Assembly (NCBI GenBank): GCA_026004795.1
Contig: BPJV01000008.1
Span: 124,001 to 188,000 of the forward strand
Source of the DNA: Pirellulaceae bacterium
Lineage (GTDB): Bacteria > Planctomycetota > Planctomycetia > Pirellulales > Pirellulaceae
Direction: 5' to 3'
Length of the DNA: 64,000 nucleotides
Part shown: positions 1-9,288 of the stretch, piece after piece
Layout of the letters: every line of letters starts with the position of its first letter
Numbering within the stretch: the first letter of the stretch is position 1
Made by a program: the position numbers and the translations under genes
Notes under the pieces: model-generated
The model's input: the letters and a program-made list of their open reading frames with translations, nothing else
Database searches by the model: none
Told to the model about the DNA's origin: nothing

Positions 1-883
1 TGTCGCCACTGAACAGCACAAGATCCGCACCGGCAGCAATGCTATCCTGAACAACAGGTTCGCCAGGCAATAAATGGGGCAGCCGGTGGACCAGTCCACT
101 ACCCACATCATCGATTAACGGAACACTCGGAGGCAGTTGCAAGCCTGATGCCAATTCGGCGATCGTCGGTTCTGTCGTGAATCCAAGTTGAGCAAAATTG
201 CTGTGGTGAACGCGCATCACCGCAGCGGTTTGTTCTCCGATGGCGTGGCGGTAATCGTGCACGTAGGTACGATTCGTCGTCCCCACTTCGCGGAGAATGG
301 CGCCGGCCGACTGGAATACTTCCGGCAAGCGGAATTTGCCGCCGATTTCAATCAGTTGCCCGCGCGATATCACCACTTCTCGTTGGCAAGCGATGACGTG
401 AAGGACAAGGAGCGTCGCGGCAGCGCAGTTGTTCACCACCAGGCTCGCCTCGGCACCGGTCAGCTCACAAAGCAACCGTTGTACCCGTGCACCCCGCTGG
501 CCCCGTTTTCCCGATGTCAGGTCGAGTTCCAAATTGGTACTTGCGGCCGCCGACACCATCCGTCGTATGGCTCGATCCGCTAGCGGAGCGCGCCCCAGAT
601 TGGTATGCAAGATGACCCCGGTCGCGTTGACAACTTCCTGCATCGTGGATCGGCACTCCTGTTCGGCAAGCTGTCGAATGCGCTCCACCACCCAATCGCT
701 TGGGGTGACGCCAGCACTCTCTTGGGCCGGATTCCGCAAGCCGCTGCGACATTCGTCGAGCGCCTGGCGAATCCAATGACGCACCTGCCAGCGCCCGAAT
801 CGCTCGACCAGTGGCACCATGTCGGCACGGGTCAGCAACCGATCCACTTTGGGCAGTTGTGGCAGCAGTTCGTGAGGTTCCAC
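1..883 (-). CDS. selA: L-seryl-tRNA(Sec) selenium transferase, N-terminal part (runs off left edge)
   Basis: A frame read from a GTG at 883 to the window edge gives the N-terminal part of SelA. It begins with the helical domain (LPKVDRLLTRADMVPLVERF) and then shows the family signature ATGVILHTNLGRAPL, followed by NLELDLTSGKRGQRG and NNCAAATLLVL, typical of the PLP-dependent fold. SelA converts seryl-tRNA(Sec) to selenocysteinyl-tRNA(Sec) using selenophosphate, in the cytoplasm. The PLP lysine lies beyond the window. The start is 5 nt after the stop of the upstream hydrolase gene, with a GGGG run as possible ribosome site, so the two may be cotranscribed. No selenoprotein gene was recognised in the window. 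Confidence 0.9.
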   Translation of the reverse strand, partial: MEPHELLPQLPKVDRLLTRADMVPLVERFGRWQVRHWIRQALDECRSGLRNPAQESAGVTPSDWVVERIRQLAEQECRSTMQEVVNATGVILHTNLGRAPLADRAIRRMVSAAASTNLELDLTSGKRGQRGARVQRLLCELTGAEASLVVNNCAAATLLVLHVIACQREVVISRGQLIEIGGKFRLPEVFQSAGAILREVGTTNRTYVHDYRHAIGEQTAAVMRVHHSNFAQLGFTTEPTIAELASGLQLPPSVPLIDDVGSGLVHRLPHLLPGEPVVQDSIAAGADLVLFSGD

Positions 884-888
884 AGCAA

Positions 889-1752
889 CTACCCCTGAAC
901 GACCGGATTTACCAAAGAACCAAGCCCCTCGATGGTGACCTCGCACTGATCCCCGGGACGCAAGAAACGCTGCGGCGCGCGGGCCATGCCCACACCCGAC
1001 GGAGTGCCGGTGTAGATCACATCACCTGGTTCCAGTACAAAACACCGCGTCATGTACGCGATCAAGGCAGCGGGCCGGAAAATCAATTGCGAGGTATTGG
1101 AGTCCTGCAATGTCTCGCCGTTGATTTTCATGGTGATGCGCAGGTTGCAGGGATCGGCGATATCGGCTTGGGGAATCAGGTACGGCCCTAGGGGAGCGAA
1201 TTTGGGAAAACTCTTGCCCAACAACCATTGACCGCCCGGGCGCCCTCTCTGCCAGTCGCGGGCGGACACGTCATGGCCACAGGTGTACCCGAAGATGTAC
1301 TGCTCGGCTTCCTCTTCACGCACCTGCCAAGCGCGCTTGCCGATCACGACCACCAACTCGGCCTCGTAATCCACCTCGTTGCTCACCTGTGGTAGGGGAA
1401 TGGCTTCCCCGGGATTGCATAGTGTACCAGGCAATTTGTTGAAAACGACTGGTTCGGTGGGGATCTGGGCACCAGTCTCCAGGGCATGATCGCGATAGTT
1501 TAAACCAATGCAGATGATCTTCCCGCCTGAGCGTACGGGAGTCAGAATCTTGCAGGAGGAGTCGAGCACGGGGGCGTCGGCGATCAAGCTGGGTAACTGC
1601 GACGCCAGCGAATCCCATTGCTCGATAGCATCCATCAACGTGGGACAGGTCGCCAATAGGCTACCTACATCACGAACTGTCCCATCTTCCTCTACGCCCC
1701 ACGTTTCTTGTTCAGCTCCGTCCCTATTGGTTGCCAACCGCACCAGACGCAT
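889..1752 (-). CDS. Fumarylacetoacetate hydrolase (FAH) family protein
   Basis: The protein is 287 residues from the ATG at 1752 ([12 protein letters not shown]). A longer frame to 1902 exists, but its extra 50 residues do not resemble the family. The FAH catalytic fold is clear: GLNYRDHA, then [15 protein letters not shown] with metal-ligand acidic residues, [14 protein letters not shown], and the C-terminal [14 protein letters not shown]. Members hydrolyse C-C bonds of beta-diketo acids or act as decarboxylases or isomerases. One branch cleaves 2,4-diketo-3-deoxy-L-fuconate, which would suit the aldo/keto reductase and lactonase at 13-15 kb, but substrate cannot be read from the sequence. 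It is followed within 5 nt by selA. Confidence 0.85.
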   Translation of the reverse strand: MRLVRLATNRDGAEQETWGVEEDGTVRDVGSLLATCPTLMDAIEQWDSLASQLPSLIADAPVLDSSCKILTPVRSGGKIICIGLNYRDHALETGAQIPTEPVVFNKLPGTLCNPGEAIPLPQVSNEVDYEAELVVVIGKRAWQVREEEAEQYIFGYTCGHDVSARDWQRGRPGGQWLLGKSFPKFAPLGPYLIPQADIADPCNLRITMKINGETLQDSNTSQLIFRPAALIAYMTRCFVLEPGDVIYTGTPSGVGMARAPQRFLRPGDQCEVTIEGLGSLVNPVVQG

Positions 1753-2077
1753 CGTCCTACCTTTCTCTGCCAGGGAAACTTTACTCGGAAGATAGGTGAT
1801 TGTCGACGATTCTGCGGACCAATCAATCAGACCAACAGGTGACGCCTTCCGAAGTTTCCCGTCTCGTCCGGTCACACGAGACGATAGCACGGACACTGCC
1901 AATCACGGGTACTGCCAATCACAGACACACCGACGCAGCCGGGGGTAACCGCGTGAGCCCAACCCGTATGGCAACGATCGCTGGAGGAGGCGTCGACGAT
2001 CCCCGCGGCACGTTCCCCCGCCTGTTCAGCCTTGACGACCGCGCTGACGGTTGGCGAGGCCATGCGTGCCCAACGGT
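1753..2077. other. Intergenic gap with one strong hairpin (1860-1883)
   Basis: No gene is visible. At 1860-1883 there is a perfect 8-bp stem (CGTCTCGT / ACGAGACG) with an 8-nt loop. It lies downstream of the minus-strand methyltransferase gene, so it could be a transcription stop, but there is no U-tract on either side. A 12-bp direct repeat (ACTGCCAATCAC) sits just beside it, near 1897-1922. Confidence 0.4.
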
Positions 2078-3127
2078 TCAGGATGCAGGCTTGCGTCCGC
2101 AAACGACCCAGTACTTCGAGGCCTCGAAAACAGCCACGTCCTCCATCAAGTGCTCGATGTACGCGGCCAACCAATTCGGTTGTTTGGTGACCACCAACAG
2201 GGCGCCCCCCGTTCTCAAATGGGCAAAGCACGTGTCGACGAAGTGTTGCGCGATCTGCATGTCACCAAAGTAGGGTGGGTTGGCCAAGGCCACATCGATG
2301 GGCGTCGAGAGGTCGAGATGACCGTCGGCATTCCACACCGCTTCGACGTTCACCAGGCCGTTGCGCTGAGCTCCGGCCTTCAGACATTCGATTGCCCGAG
2401 CGTTAGAATCGACACCATATACCCGGCCAGAGGTCCTGAGCGCGCAAGCCAACGAGAGTGCTCCGGAGCCACACCCCATGTCCATCACGTTGTCTTCAGG
2501 GCCGATTTCCGCGGTGAGCAGCAGTTGGCGCGCTCCCAGGTCCAATCGTCGGTGACTGAACACACCGGGACGGCTGATTACCTTGATCAACCGCTGCTGC
2601 TCATCACGAAAGGCGAACTCGCAGGTAAAGTCCTTTACCTTCTTCAACTCACCTTGCTTGCGTGCCCAGTATACGATCCCTTCGTCGTGGCGTTGGCAGG
2701 TGACTTTCGGGAACAGTGCTCGCATCTGGTCATGCAACCAATTGTCGCGGGAGTTATTGACCGATGTAACCAGCCATCCGCCGTCGCGCAATCGCTGATG
2801 GGCTTGTTGCATCAAATCACGCGTCAACTCCGCCTGACCGTTCCGCAAGCACGGGATGGCTACCAGGTCATACTGGGCATGGGGCAGATCGGCACCACAG
2901 AGCACCTCGATGGGATCGGCCAACTCCTCGCTGGCCATCATCGCCGGATACAAATCGTAGTACCATGCTTGAACCGTGGAGAACTTTCCGGAGGTCCACA
3001 GGGCGCTGGCCAACTGCGCTCGGCCCGGAGAGATCACCAACGCTTCAGCACCATGTTGGCCGCTCAGGGCGTCGATGATCAACCGCTCGGAGACTAACGG
3101 AGGAGTAGGATCGGAAGCCATTACCAT
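2078..3127 (-). CDS. RsmC/RlmG-like class I SAM-dependent RNA methyltransferase
   Basis: About 349 residues from the ATG at 3127 (MVMASDPTPP); an ATG at 3121 is equally possible, and the extension to 3304 looks non-coding. The N-terminal half is a degenerate methyltransferase-like domain (LVAIPCLRNGQAELTRDL). The C-terminal half carries the SAM-binding motif DNVMDMGCGSGALSLA and the catalytic ANPPYFG of N-methyltransferases acting on exocyclic amines. The two-domain layout is that of RsmC (16S rRNA m2G1207) and RlmG (23S rRNA m2G1835). Which rRNA site is modified here cannot be decided by eye. No other member of an operon is evident. Confidence 0.8.
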   Translation of the reverse strand: MVMASDPTPPLVSERLIIDALSGQHGAEALVISPGRAQLASALWTSGKFSTVQAWYYDLYPAMMASEELADPIEVLCGADLPHAQYDLVAIPCLRNGQAELTRDLMQQAHQRLRDGGWLVTSVNNSRDNWLHDQMRALFPKVTCQRHDEGIVYWARKQGELKKVKDFTCEFAFRDEQQRLIKVISRPGVFSHRRLDLGARQLLLTAEIGPEDNVMDMGCGSGALSLACALRTSGRVYGVDSNARAIECLKAGAQRNGLVNVEAVWNADGHLDLSTPIDVALANPPYFGDMQIAQHFVDTCFAHLRTGGALLVVTKQPNWLAAYIEHLMEDVAVFEASKYWVVCGRKPAS

Positions 3128-3325
3128 CTCATGAACTTCAAGGAAAAAACGGAAACCGATTCGCAGCAGCCCGCGCGACCTGGCGGATCCCTTGCCGCGA
3201 CGCCGAAGCTCCAGCGGTGAAACGATGGAAGCGACCCCTGCGCAACGTCCGACGCTTTGGCGGTAGCAGAGTTTTCGGCGCGGGCTCGGACAGCCGGCCG
3301 CCAACGTCGGAGCACGCGGTACAGT

Positions 3326-4273
3326 CTACTCATCCTGCGCCGCAGCAACACCGGAAAAATGTTGCCTCAGCTCCTCCTGGACGTCGGGGAACTGCGTCGC
3401 TAGCGCCCGCTCCAGCCGAAAGAGAGGATCCGTATAGTAGCTGCGCACATACCCAATCAACAGTGCCCGCGACTCAGGACTGCGGTGCATCATGAAATGC
3501 ACCCAGGCCCAACTGTGGCGATAATGGACATCATGAAACGCGTCCAGGGTCTCGATGGCCACCAATTGGTCGATCGGCGTGATTCGTCCCTGTCGCAGTT
3601 CTCCCAGGATTTCTGACAGGTACGAATTGCGGCTGTACCTATCCGATTCTTCCGGTTCAAAATACTCGGCGATTCCTTCATCCAACCATAATGGCAACGG
3701 CTTTCTGCCGTCGTTCAAGATGGCATGGGTAACTTCATGACGCAGATCCTGGAGCAGCGATTCATGCCGGTAGGTGAATAGCATGCCTGGCCCACGATCG
3801 CGAAGAAACAGCGCGCGGCGGGCAGGAACCGTGGGAAAATAAGTCCTCATGTAGTGCTGATAGGCTCCCTCCGAGTGCATGACGACCACGTGAATCGGCC
3901 CAGCCGGCGAAGCCAGATGGAACAGCCCGGTCACTTGATGATCGATCCGCTCCAACTCCTCACGCAACGGCCACGGGGACTCGTCGACATTGAAATCGGC
4001 ATGCAATACGAAACGACCAAAACTCGTTTGAAAGGGCCAGCCACTTGGTTCTTGAGAGATGGCGGTTGTCGCTCCAGCCAGTGCCGACACGCCCCCTAGC
4101 GACAGTTGCCACCAGCGACGCCGATTGAGGACTGCTCGCTTCGTGATCGTAGGCAAGCAATAAGCGGGACCATAGCCGGTTGAAGGACTGGCCCAGTGAT
4201 AGCCGCAGTGCGACCTGCGCAGCGACCGAATCGACCACCTTCGGCGCGGCCAACATCTGGTTAAACCCTCCAT
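3326..4273 (-). CDS. Exported gluzincin-type metallopeptidase (DUF1570-like)
   Basis: The core contains HEVTH (HExxH zinc site) followed by WLDEGIAEYFE, where the downstream glutamate would be the third ligand; this is the gluzincin arrangement seen in planctomycete DUF1570-type proteins. The segment NRRRWWQLSLGGVSALAGA resembles a Tat or Sec export signal but sits about 50 residues in. The residues between the ATG at 4273 and that signal look non-coding, so a TTG at 4156 may be the true start. The ATG at 4273 lies 25 nt after the stop of the large PVC gene upstream, which argues for cotranscription. Substrate unknown. Confidence 0.7.
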   Translation of the reverse strand: MEGLTRCWPRRRWSIRSLRRSHCGYHWASPSTGYGPAYCLPTITKRAVLNRRRWWQLSLGGVSALAGATTAISQEPSGWPFQTSFGRFVLHADFNVDESPWPLREELERIDHQVTGLFHLASPAGPIHVVVMHSEGAYQHYMRTYFPTVPARRALFLRDRGPGMLFTYRHESLLQDLRHEVTHAILNDGRKPLPLWLDEGIAEYFEPEESDRYSRNSYLSEILGELRQGRITPIDQLVAIETLDAFHDVHYRHSWAWVHFMMHRSPESRALLIGYVRSYYTDPLFRLERALATQFPDVQEELRQHFSGVAAAQDE

Positions 4274-4297
4274 GAATCGCCACTACGCCTCCCGTAG

Positions 4298-7200
4298 CTA
4301 CTTCGATGGCTCAGGTCCAAACAACACCACTTGATTTAAATGCAAAATCCCCTCGCCGTCCAATCCAATCTTTACGTACTTCGCCCGGGTTCCCTCCGGC
4401 AGGTCGATACGGTAGTCCTTAGCAGGCATTTCGCTCCGCCATACCTGCTGCCACTGCTGACCATCCTCCGATAGCCATACGGCCAGGTCGCGGGCACGAT
4501 CGTAAAACTGTCGATTGCGACGATTTTCAATGTAGATGTGCCGAATCTCCCGCGACTCAGGCAAGCGGATGACGACCGCTGGATGAGAAGTGGCTTGATT
4601 GGGCGAGTGGAAGGCAAACTCTTGGTCGCGCGCCGGCGAGGGACTGAGCAACCGATTGGCGTAGAGCGACCACTGCGGCACGAAGTCGCGTCCGATGAGC
4701 AGTTCGCCATCGCGCGAAATCTCCACCCAATCTCCCCGGCGGCGTAAAGGTACGTTTTCCGCAGCGGCAGTCTTGATCCAACCATCTTCCGTAAGCACCA
4801 ACTGGCGCTGCTGCGCCAAATACTGCAAGAGATCGAGAAACTCGCCCGGAGCAATCGTACGTGCCAGACCGTCGGGCATGGAGCTCGCCTTCATCTCCTT
4901 GCGCAACAGGATGATCTCCTTGGGCACTTCGACTTCCTTGCCTTGGCCATCCTGCGTAGCCACGCCGAGATAGAGCGCATCGTCGGTTTCCTTGAGAACG
5001 AAACCGTTGATCACCTCATCGTCCTCGGTCAACACTTGGACGGTTTCGTAACCTTGAGCAATCTTTTCATTGGGATAGAGAATATGGCGAATGATCTCCT
5101 CCTTAGAGTACTTCGCCCCCACATCGTCCAACCGAGGGCCGAAAGAACGTCCCATGTCGCCAATCTGATGGCATCCGGAACAAACCTGCTTGAAAACGGC
5201 TACCCCCCGCGAGGCGTTCCCCCCGCGAATGCGAGCCAGTTCCGCGATGGCCTTCGCCCGTTCCTCTTCAGGAAGGCTCTCATCCTGCGCGATCATCAAT
5301 GGCTTGACCGCTTCACCGCCTGGACCGATCGCCAGTCGGAACATGCGAAAATACTCCCGCATATCATCGGGAGCCCCCACCAGAAACTCGCCCCGTTGTT
5401 CGGCCTGCTCGATCGCCGGCAACAATGCCTTCAACGTATGCTCCAACGTATATTCAATCCAATAGTCCAGCGGCAATTGGGTGACCTGCAGGGCCACTTC
5501 CGCCGCCTCGGCGGTCTGGACGAAACTTAGCCCCCGCACCGCCTCCAATCGCACGCGAGGATGCTCATCGGCAACAGCACGACGGAACAGGTCCATCGCA
5601 CCAGGATAGCGGTTCAAGTCGGCAGCAATCTCATTACCGACGCTGTGCACGGCCGCGGCGCGAGCGTGAAAATCGGGATGGGCCATGATCCGTTCCACCA
5701 AACGTGGATCGAGCCGACGAAAGCTTTCTTGCAACCACAGCGCCTCGCACAATCGCTGGGCGGGAACATCCCCGGCGATCCATTGGTCGACGGCGGCCAA
5801 GACGCGTCGCCGATCACGCCTCCACAACTCTCGGCGGGCACGGTAGCGGGTACGCGTTTCGTGCGCCTCGAGCTGATCCAGAAGTTCCGCGATCGTCGCT
5901 CCCTCCTGGACCTCTGGTTCCAGCAGCGGCTTATCGCGGTACACCAACCGGTAGATGCGTCCATGTTCGTGGTCGCGATTAGGATCCCGTTGCGAATACT
6001 GCATGTGACCGATCAAGGCGTTGCACCAGTCACCGAACCACAAGGCGCCATCGGGACCGATTTTCGGATCGACCGGACGGAAAAACATGTCCGTGGAATT
6101 GAGCAAGTCTTCGATACGTTTGCCCGTGAAACCTGCCGTTCCCGGTTCGTCTTCCACCGTGAATCGGGGCAGGCCGTGCATGTTGATTACGCAGGCGTAA
6201 ATGAAGTGCCCCTGAACCTCGTCCGGGAAATGACGGGAATACAGGAAATCACTCCCCACCGCAGGTCGCAGTCCGTGATTGTCGAAAATCGGCTCCAACG
6301 TGCGCCGGGCATCGACCGGATAGCCGCTCAAGGGGCTCGTCCAGTGCTGCTTGGCATTCGTGCCGTCGCCGACAATCCCCATCCCCCATGGATCGAATAC
6401 CAAGCACCACGGATTGCCATATCCCGGAGTGCGGAAGTGGCGGATTCTCCACGACAGCGGGTCGATCACATAAGCACCGGATGGACCTTTGTTGCGAAAA
6501 GGTCCCCAAGGAGTTTCCAGAGTGGTGGACATCGCAATACCCTCCAAGGTGTACAGCAACCCGCCGTGCGACCACTCCCATGCGCCCATCGCATGGTGGG
6601 TATCATCGGTGGCGATTCCATCCAACACATGGATCACCTCGTCCGCCCGGTCATCGCCATCGGTATCGCGAAGAAACAGAATCCGTGGCTCGTCCACGAC
6701 CAACACCCCGTCCTGGAAAAACTCGAATCCCGTGGGGCAAATCAACTTGTCATAAAACGTCTTGCACACATCAGCCATGCCGTCGCCGTCGGTATCCTCA
6801 AAGATCAACAACTTATCGCCAGGACGTGCCGATCCCGGCAACCACTGCGGGTAATTGATCATGCACGAAACCCACAATCTCCCTTTGGCGTCGAATTCGA
6901 TTTGATCAGGATTGGCCAGCTCAGGGAACTCTCGCTCGGAGGCGAAGAGCTTGACCTCGAAACCGTCCGGCACGGTCATCTGAGCAATCGACTCTTCCGG
7001 TGTCGGGTACTCCAACGTCTTCGGTTCCCGCATCCTACGAAACGCTTCGTCCCGGGTACCGAACATCGTTTCCGGAATGTACACCTCTCCCGTCTGGGAA
7101 TCGTCCGGCTCATCCGGAACTGGCTTGCCAGCCACCAAATCCCAGATGTATTGATCACGTACCGCGACCATCTTGCGAATCTTCTGAAATTCGCGCGGAA

Positions 7201-9067
7201 ACGTCTCGGTATCCCAGGTGCGTCGTCCACCATAGACGTACCAGCCATTGAGCATGCGGTAGTCCTGCAGGTGCAACCAGGACTTGTCGTTGACCCAATG
7301 CCGCACGCGCTCGAACAGCGAACCTTCCGTTCCTACCGGATGAGGCGCTGCGAAAAGCTGGCGGTCCAACTCGATGGCGACCAGCCGGTCACCGGCTTCA
7401 TTCAGATGCACGGTGTTGACCGTGTACTGCAACCCGCTTTCTTCAGCAAATTTCTCGTGGGTTAGACGGAACAGATCGACAAACGGGCAGTCTTCTTCGG
7501 CAGCCAACTGGGCGATGGCGGCGACGTATTTTTCCAGCACCTGATTGTTCTGTCGACCATCTGGCAGATGACCGTCGGCGGCATCCTCAAACGCGATCGG
7601 GGACACCAGAATGAACCGCACTGGTCGTCCCGGTCGAGAGAACTTTTCTCTGTGCCGCTGCATCCACTGACGATATCGCTGCTGAAACTCTGCCAGTTGT
7701 TCTGGCGAATCGCCAGCGAAATGTTCATTGTAGCCGAAGAAGCAAATGAACAGCTCTGGACCGAAGACCTCCAAAGGATCATCGATCGTGGTGTAGTTAT
7801 CGGGCCGCTGCTGCAATCCCACCTCGTCGGCCGGCCAACCGAAGTTCCGGAACACGAGCTTCTTCTCCGGGAAGCGAGTGTGCAGCAACGTTTCGAAGTG
7901 ACCGAACAAATTCATCCGTTCGGCCAGCGATCCACCCACCAGGGCGATGCGTTCACCATCGCGGAACTCAAACGGTTTGTGTGCGTTATTGCCTGCCGCC
8001 GGCTCCTCAATCGACTTGGCGTCCGCCGCGCGATACGGCCATGCGGGAGAGCCCGGAGGATCGGGAATCTGTGGCGAACTACCGAGGACAAAGTCCTCCG
8101 GCTGCAGATCAAGGTTGCGAAACCACTGCGGATCGCGAATGAATCCGAAGAAGCTAGGATAGAACGGATCGACAAACTCCACACTGGCCACATCGGGAAC
8201 GGGAAGATCGAGCAGGAAGTAGCAGGCGTTGACCAGCATCCGCCGCATTCCCTCGTCGACAAAATCGACCGCCGCGCCCCCGGTAGTGCAGAAAGAACGG
8301 CCTGTTCCGGAACCATCGGGCCGCTGGTAGGTGTGCAACCAAGCAAACGGTTGCATCGGATCATTGATCGGACCAGCAACGATCGGTGAATCCGGCGCCA
8401 AAGACTCCGTAACCGCCCCGCGCATGAGGATCACGTCCTGGTCGGTCAAGTGTTCCACCCCATAAACATCGGACGGGCAGAAAACGCTCTCCACAGCGTT
8501 GAGGATCGGGTGCTCGGCCATCCCCGGCTCGACGACGCCGCGACATCCTTGTTGCTTGTGCTTGCCATGATGTCGCACCCAGGTTTCACCCAGGATTTTC
8601 AAACCGAAGTCGTCGTATGGGATTCCCCCGAAACTGCCTGCACCGCGAAAGGCATGCGTCGCGGTGCGAATACCAATCACTGGCTTGCCAGCGTTCAGAT
8701 ACCTGGTGATGTAGCGAGCCTGATTGGCATCGGGTTGGCGGAATCGCGTGCCGATGATCATCAGATCGGCCGTCTCCAACGCATCCAATCCACGCAGGCC
8801 CTGCTGGTTGTTCGGATCGATGTAGCTGCCGTCTTCCGACAAGGAAAACAGCACGGTGCACCGGAACCCATGACGCTGGCTGAGGATTTTTCCCAGCATG
8901 GGCATCGTCTGTTCCGAGCGATACTCCTCATCCCCCGCAATCAACACGATGTGCTTGCCATTGGCCTGTCCGGAAGGCGGATGCAATACCAGGCGATCGG
9001 AGCCATAACTGATCAGGCAGAACAAAGAACAGATCCAGAGGATCCCAAGCGTTGCTAGATTCTTCAT
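4298..9067 (-). CDS. Five-module exported PVC protein: ThuA-like, SGNH, PVC dehydrogenase, HEAT-like, cytochrome c
   Basis: A 1589-residue protein with an N-terminal signal (LGILWICSLFCLISYG). Modules in order: ThuA-like glutamine-amidotransferase fold at about 40-300 (HIVLIAGDEEYRSEQ); SGNH/GDSL-type hydrolase at about 370-600 (IALVGGSLAERM, late VNTVHLNEAGDRL); PVC-type membrane-bound dehydrogenase propeller at about 690-1050 (FEDTDGDGMADVCKTF); HEAT-like helices at about 1060-1260; a haem-binding CSGCH near 1295 with PVC-type cytochrome context; and a discoidin-like sandwich at the C terminus. Such proteins are typical of Planctomycetes and presumed to act on polysaccharides or sugars at the envelope, but no reaction is established. 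The length is much greater than most homologues I know of, because of the added SGNH module. Confidence 0.85.
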   Translation of the reverse strand: MKNLATLGILWICSLFCLISYGSDRLVLHPPSGQANGKHIVLIAGDEEYRSEQTMPMLGKILSQRHGFRCTVLFSLSEDGSYIDPNNQQGLRGLDALETADLMIIGTRFRQPDANQARYITRYLNAGKPVIGIRTATHAFRGAGSFGGIPYDDFGLKILGETWVRHHGKHKQQGCRGVVEPGMAEHPILNAVESVFCPSDVYGVEHLTDQDVILMRGAVTESLAPDSPIVAGPINDPMQPFAWLHTYQRPDGSGTGRSFCTTGGAAVDFVDEGMRRMLVNACYFLLDLPVPDVASVEFVDPFYPSFFGFIRDPQWFRNLDLQPEDFVLGSSPQIPDPPGSPAWPYRAADAKSIEEPAAGNNAHKPFEFRDGERIALVGGSLAERMNLFGHFETLLHTRFPEKKLVFRNFGWPADEVGLQQRPDNYTTIDDPLEVFGPELFICFFGYNEHFAGDSPEQLAEFQQRYRQWMQRHREKFSRPGRPVRFILVSPIAFEDAADGHLPDGRQNNQVLEKYVAAIAQLAAEEDCPFVDLFRLTHEKFAEESGLQYTVNTVHLNEAGDRLVAIELDRQLFAAPHPVGTEGSLFERVRHWVNDKSWLHLQDYRMLNGWYVYGGRRTWDTETFPREFQKIRKMVAVRDQYIWDLVAGKPVPDEPDDSQTGEVYIPETMFGTRDEAFRRMREPKTLEYPTPEESIAQMTVPDGFEVKLFASEREFPELANPDQIEFDAKGRLWVSCMINYPQWLPGSARPGDKLLIFEDTDGDGMADVCKTFYDKLICPTGFEFFQDGVLVVDEPRILFLRDTDGDDRADEVIHVLDGIATDDTHHAMGAWEWSHGGLLYTLEGIAMSTTLETPWGPFRNKGPSGAYVIDPLSWRIRHFRTPGYGNPWCLVFDPWGMGIVGDGTNAKQHWTSPLSGYPVDARRTLEPIFDNHGLRPAVGSDFLYSRHFPDEVQGHFIYACVINMHGLPRFTVEDEPGTAGFTGKRIEDLLNSTDMFFRPVDPKIGPDGALWFGDWCNALIGHMQYSQRDPNRDHEHGRIYRLVYRDKPLLEPEVQEGATIAELLDQLEAHETRTRYRARRELWRRDRRRVLAAVDQWIAGDVPAQRLCEALWLQESFRRLDPRLVERIMAHPDFHARAAAVHSVGNEIAADLNRYPGAMDLFRRAVADEHPRVRLEAVRGLSFVQTAEAAEVALQVTQLPLDYWIEYTLEHTLKALLPAIEQAEQRGEFLVGAPDDMREYFRMFRLAIGPGGEAVKPLMIAQDESLPEEERAKAIAELARIRGGNASRGVAVFKQVCSGCHQIGDMGRSFGPRLDDVGAKYSKEEIIRHILYPNEKIAQGYETVQVLTEDDEVINGFVLKETDDALYLGVATQDGQGKEVEVPKEIILLRKEMKASSMPDGLARTIAPGEFLDLLQYLAQQRQLVLTEDGWIKTAAAENVPLRRRGDWVEISRDGELLIGRDFVPQWSLYANRLLSPSPARDQEFAFHSPNQATSHPAVVIRLPESREIRHIYIENRRNRQFYDRARDLAVWLSEDGQQWQQVWRSEMPAKDYRIDLPEGTRAKYVKIGLDGEGILHLNQVVLFGPEPSK

Positions 9068-9288
9068 ACCGGTGGTTGGTCAATTCACGAGAGTGGAAAT
9101 GGTGGGAAAGGTTCGCCGACCCGTCGCCCGCAGTGGGCAGCGTACGAGATACCGCTTGAAAACCGGACGGGTACCGCGAAGTGGCGACCTCCTGGGCCTT
9201 GCCACAGGCGGGCTACGAACCAATGCGGATAGTCTACCTTGGTTGGCACCATGGGAACAAGTAATGCTACCGCAGCTTCCGTTTTTTG

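Noticed and set aside
5561-7465. 634-codon plus-strand frame inside the PVC gene
   Set aside because: Antisense shadow of a clearly coding minus-strand gene.
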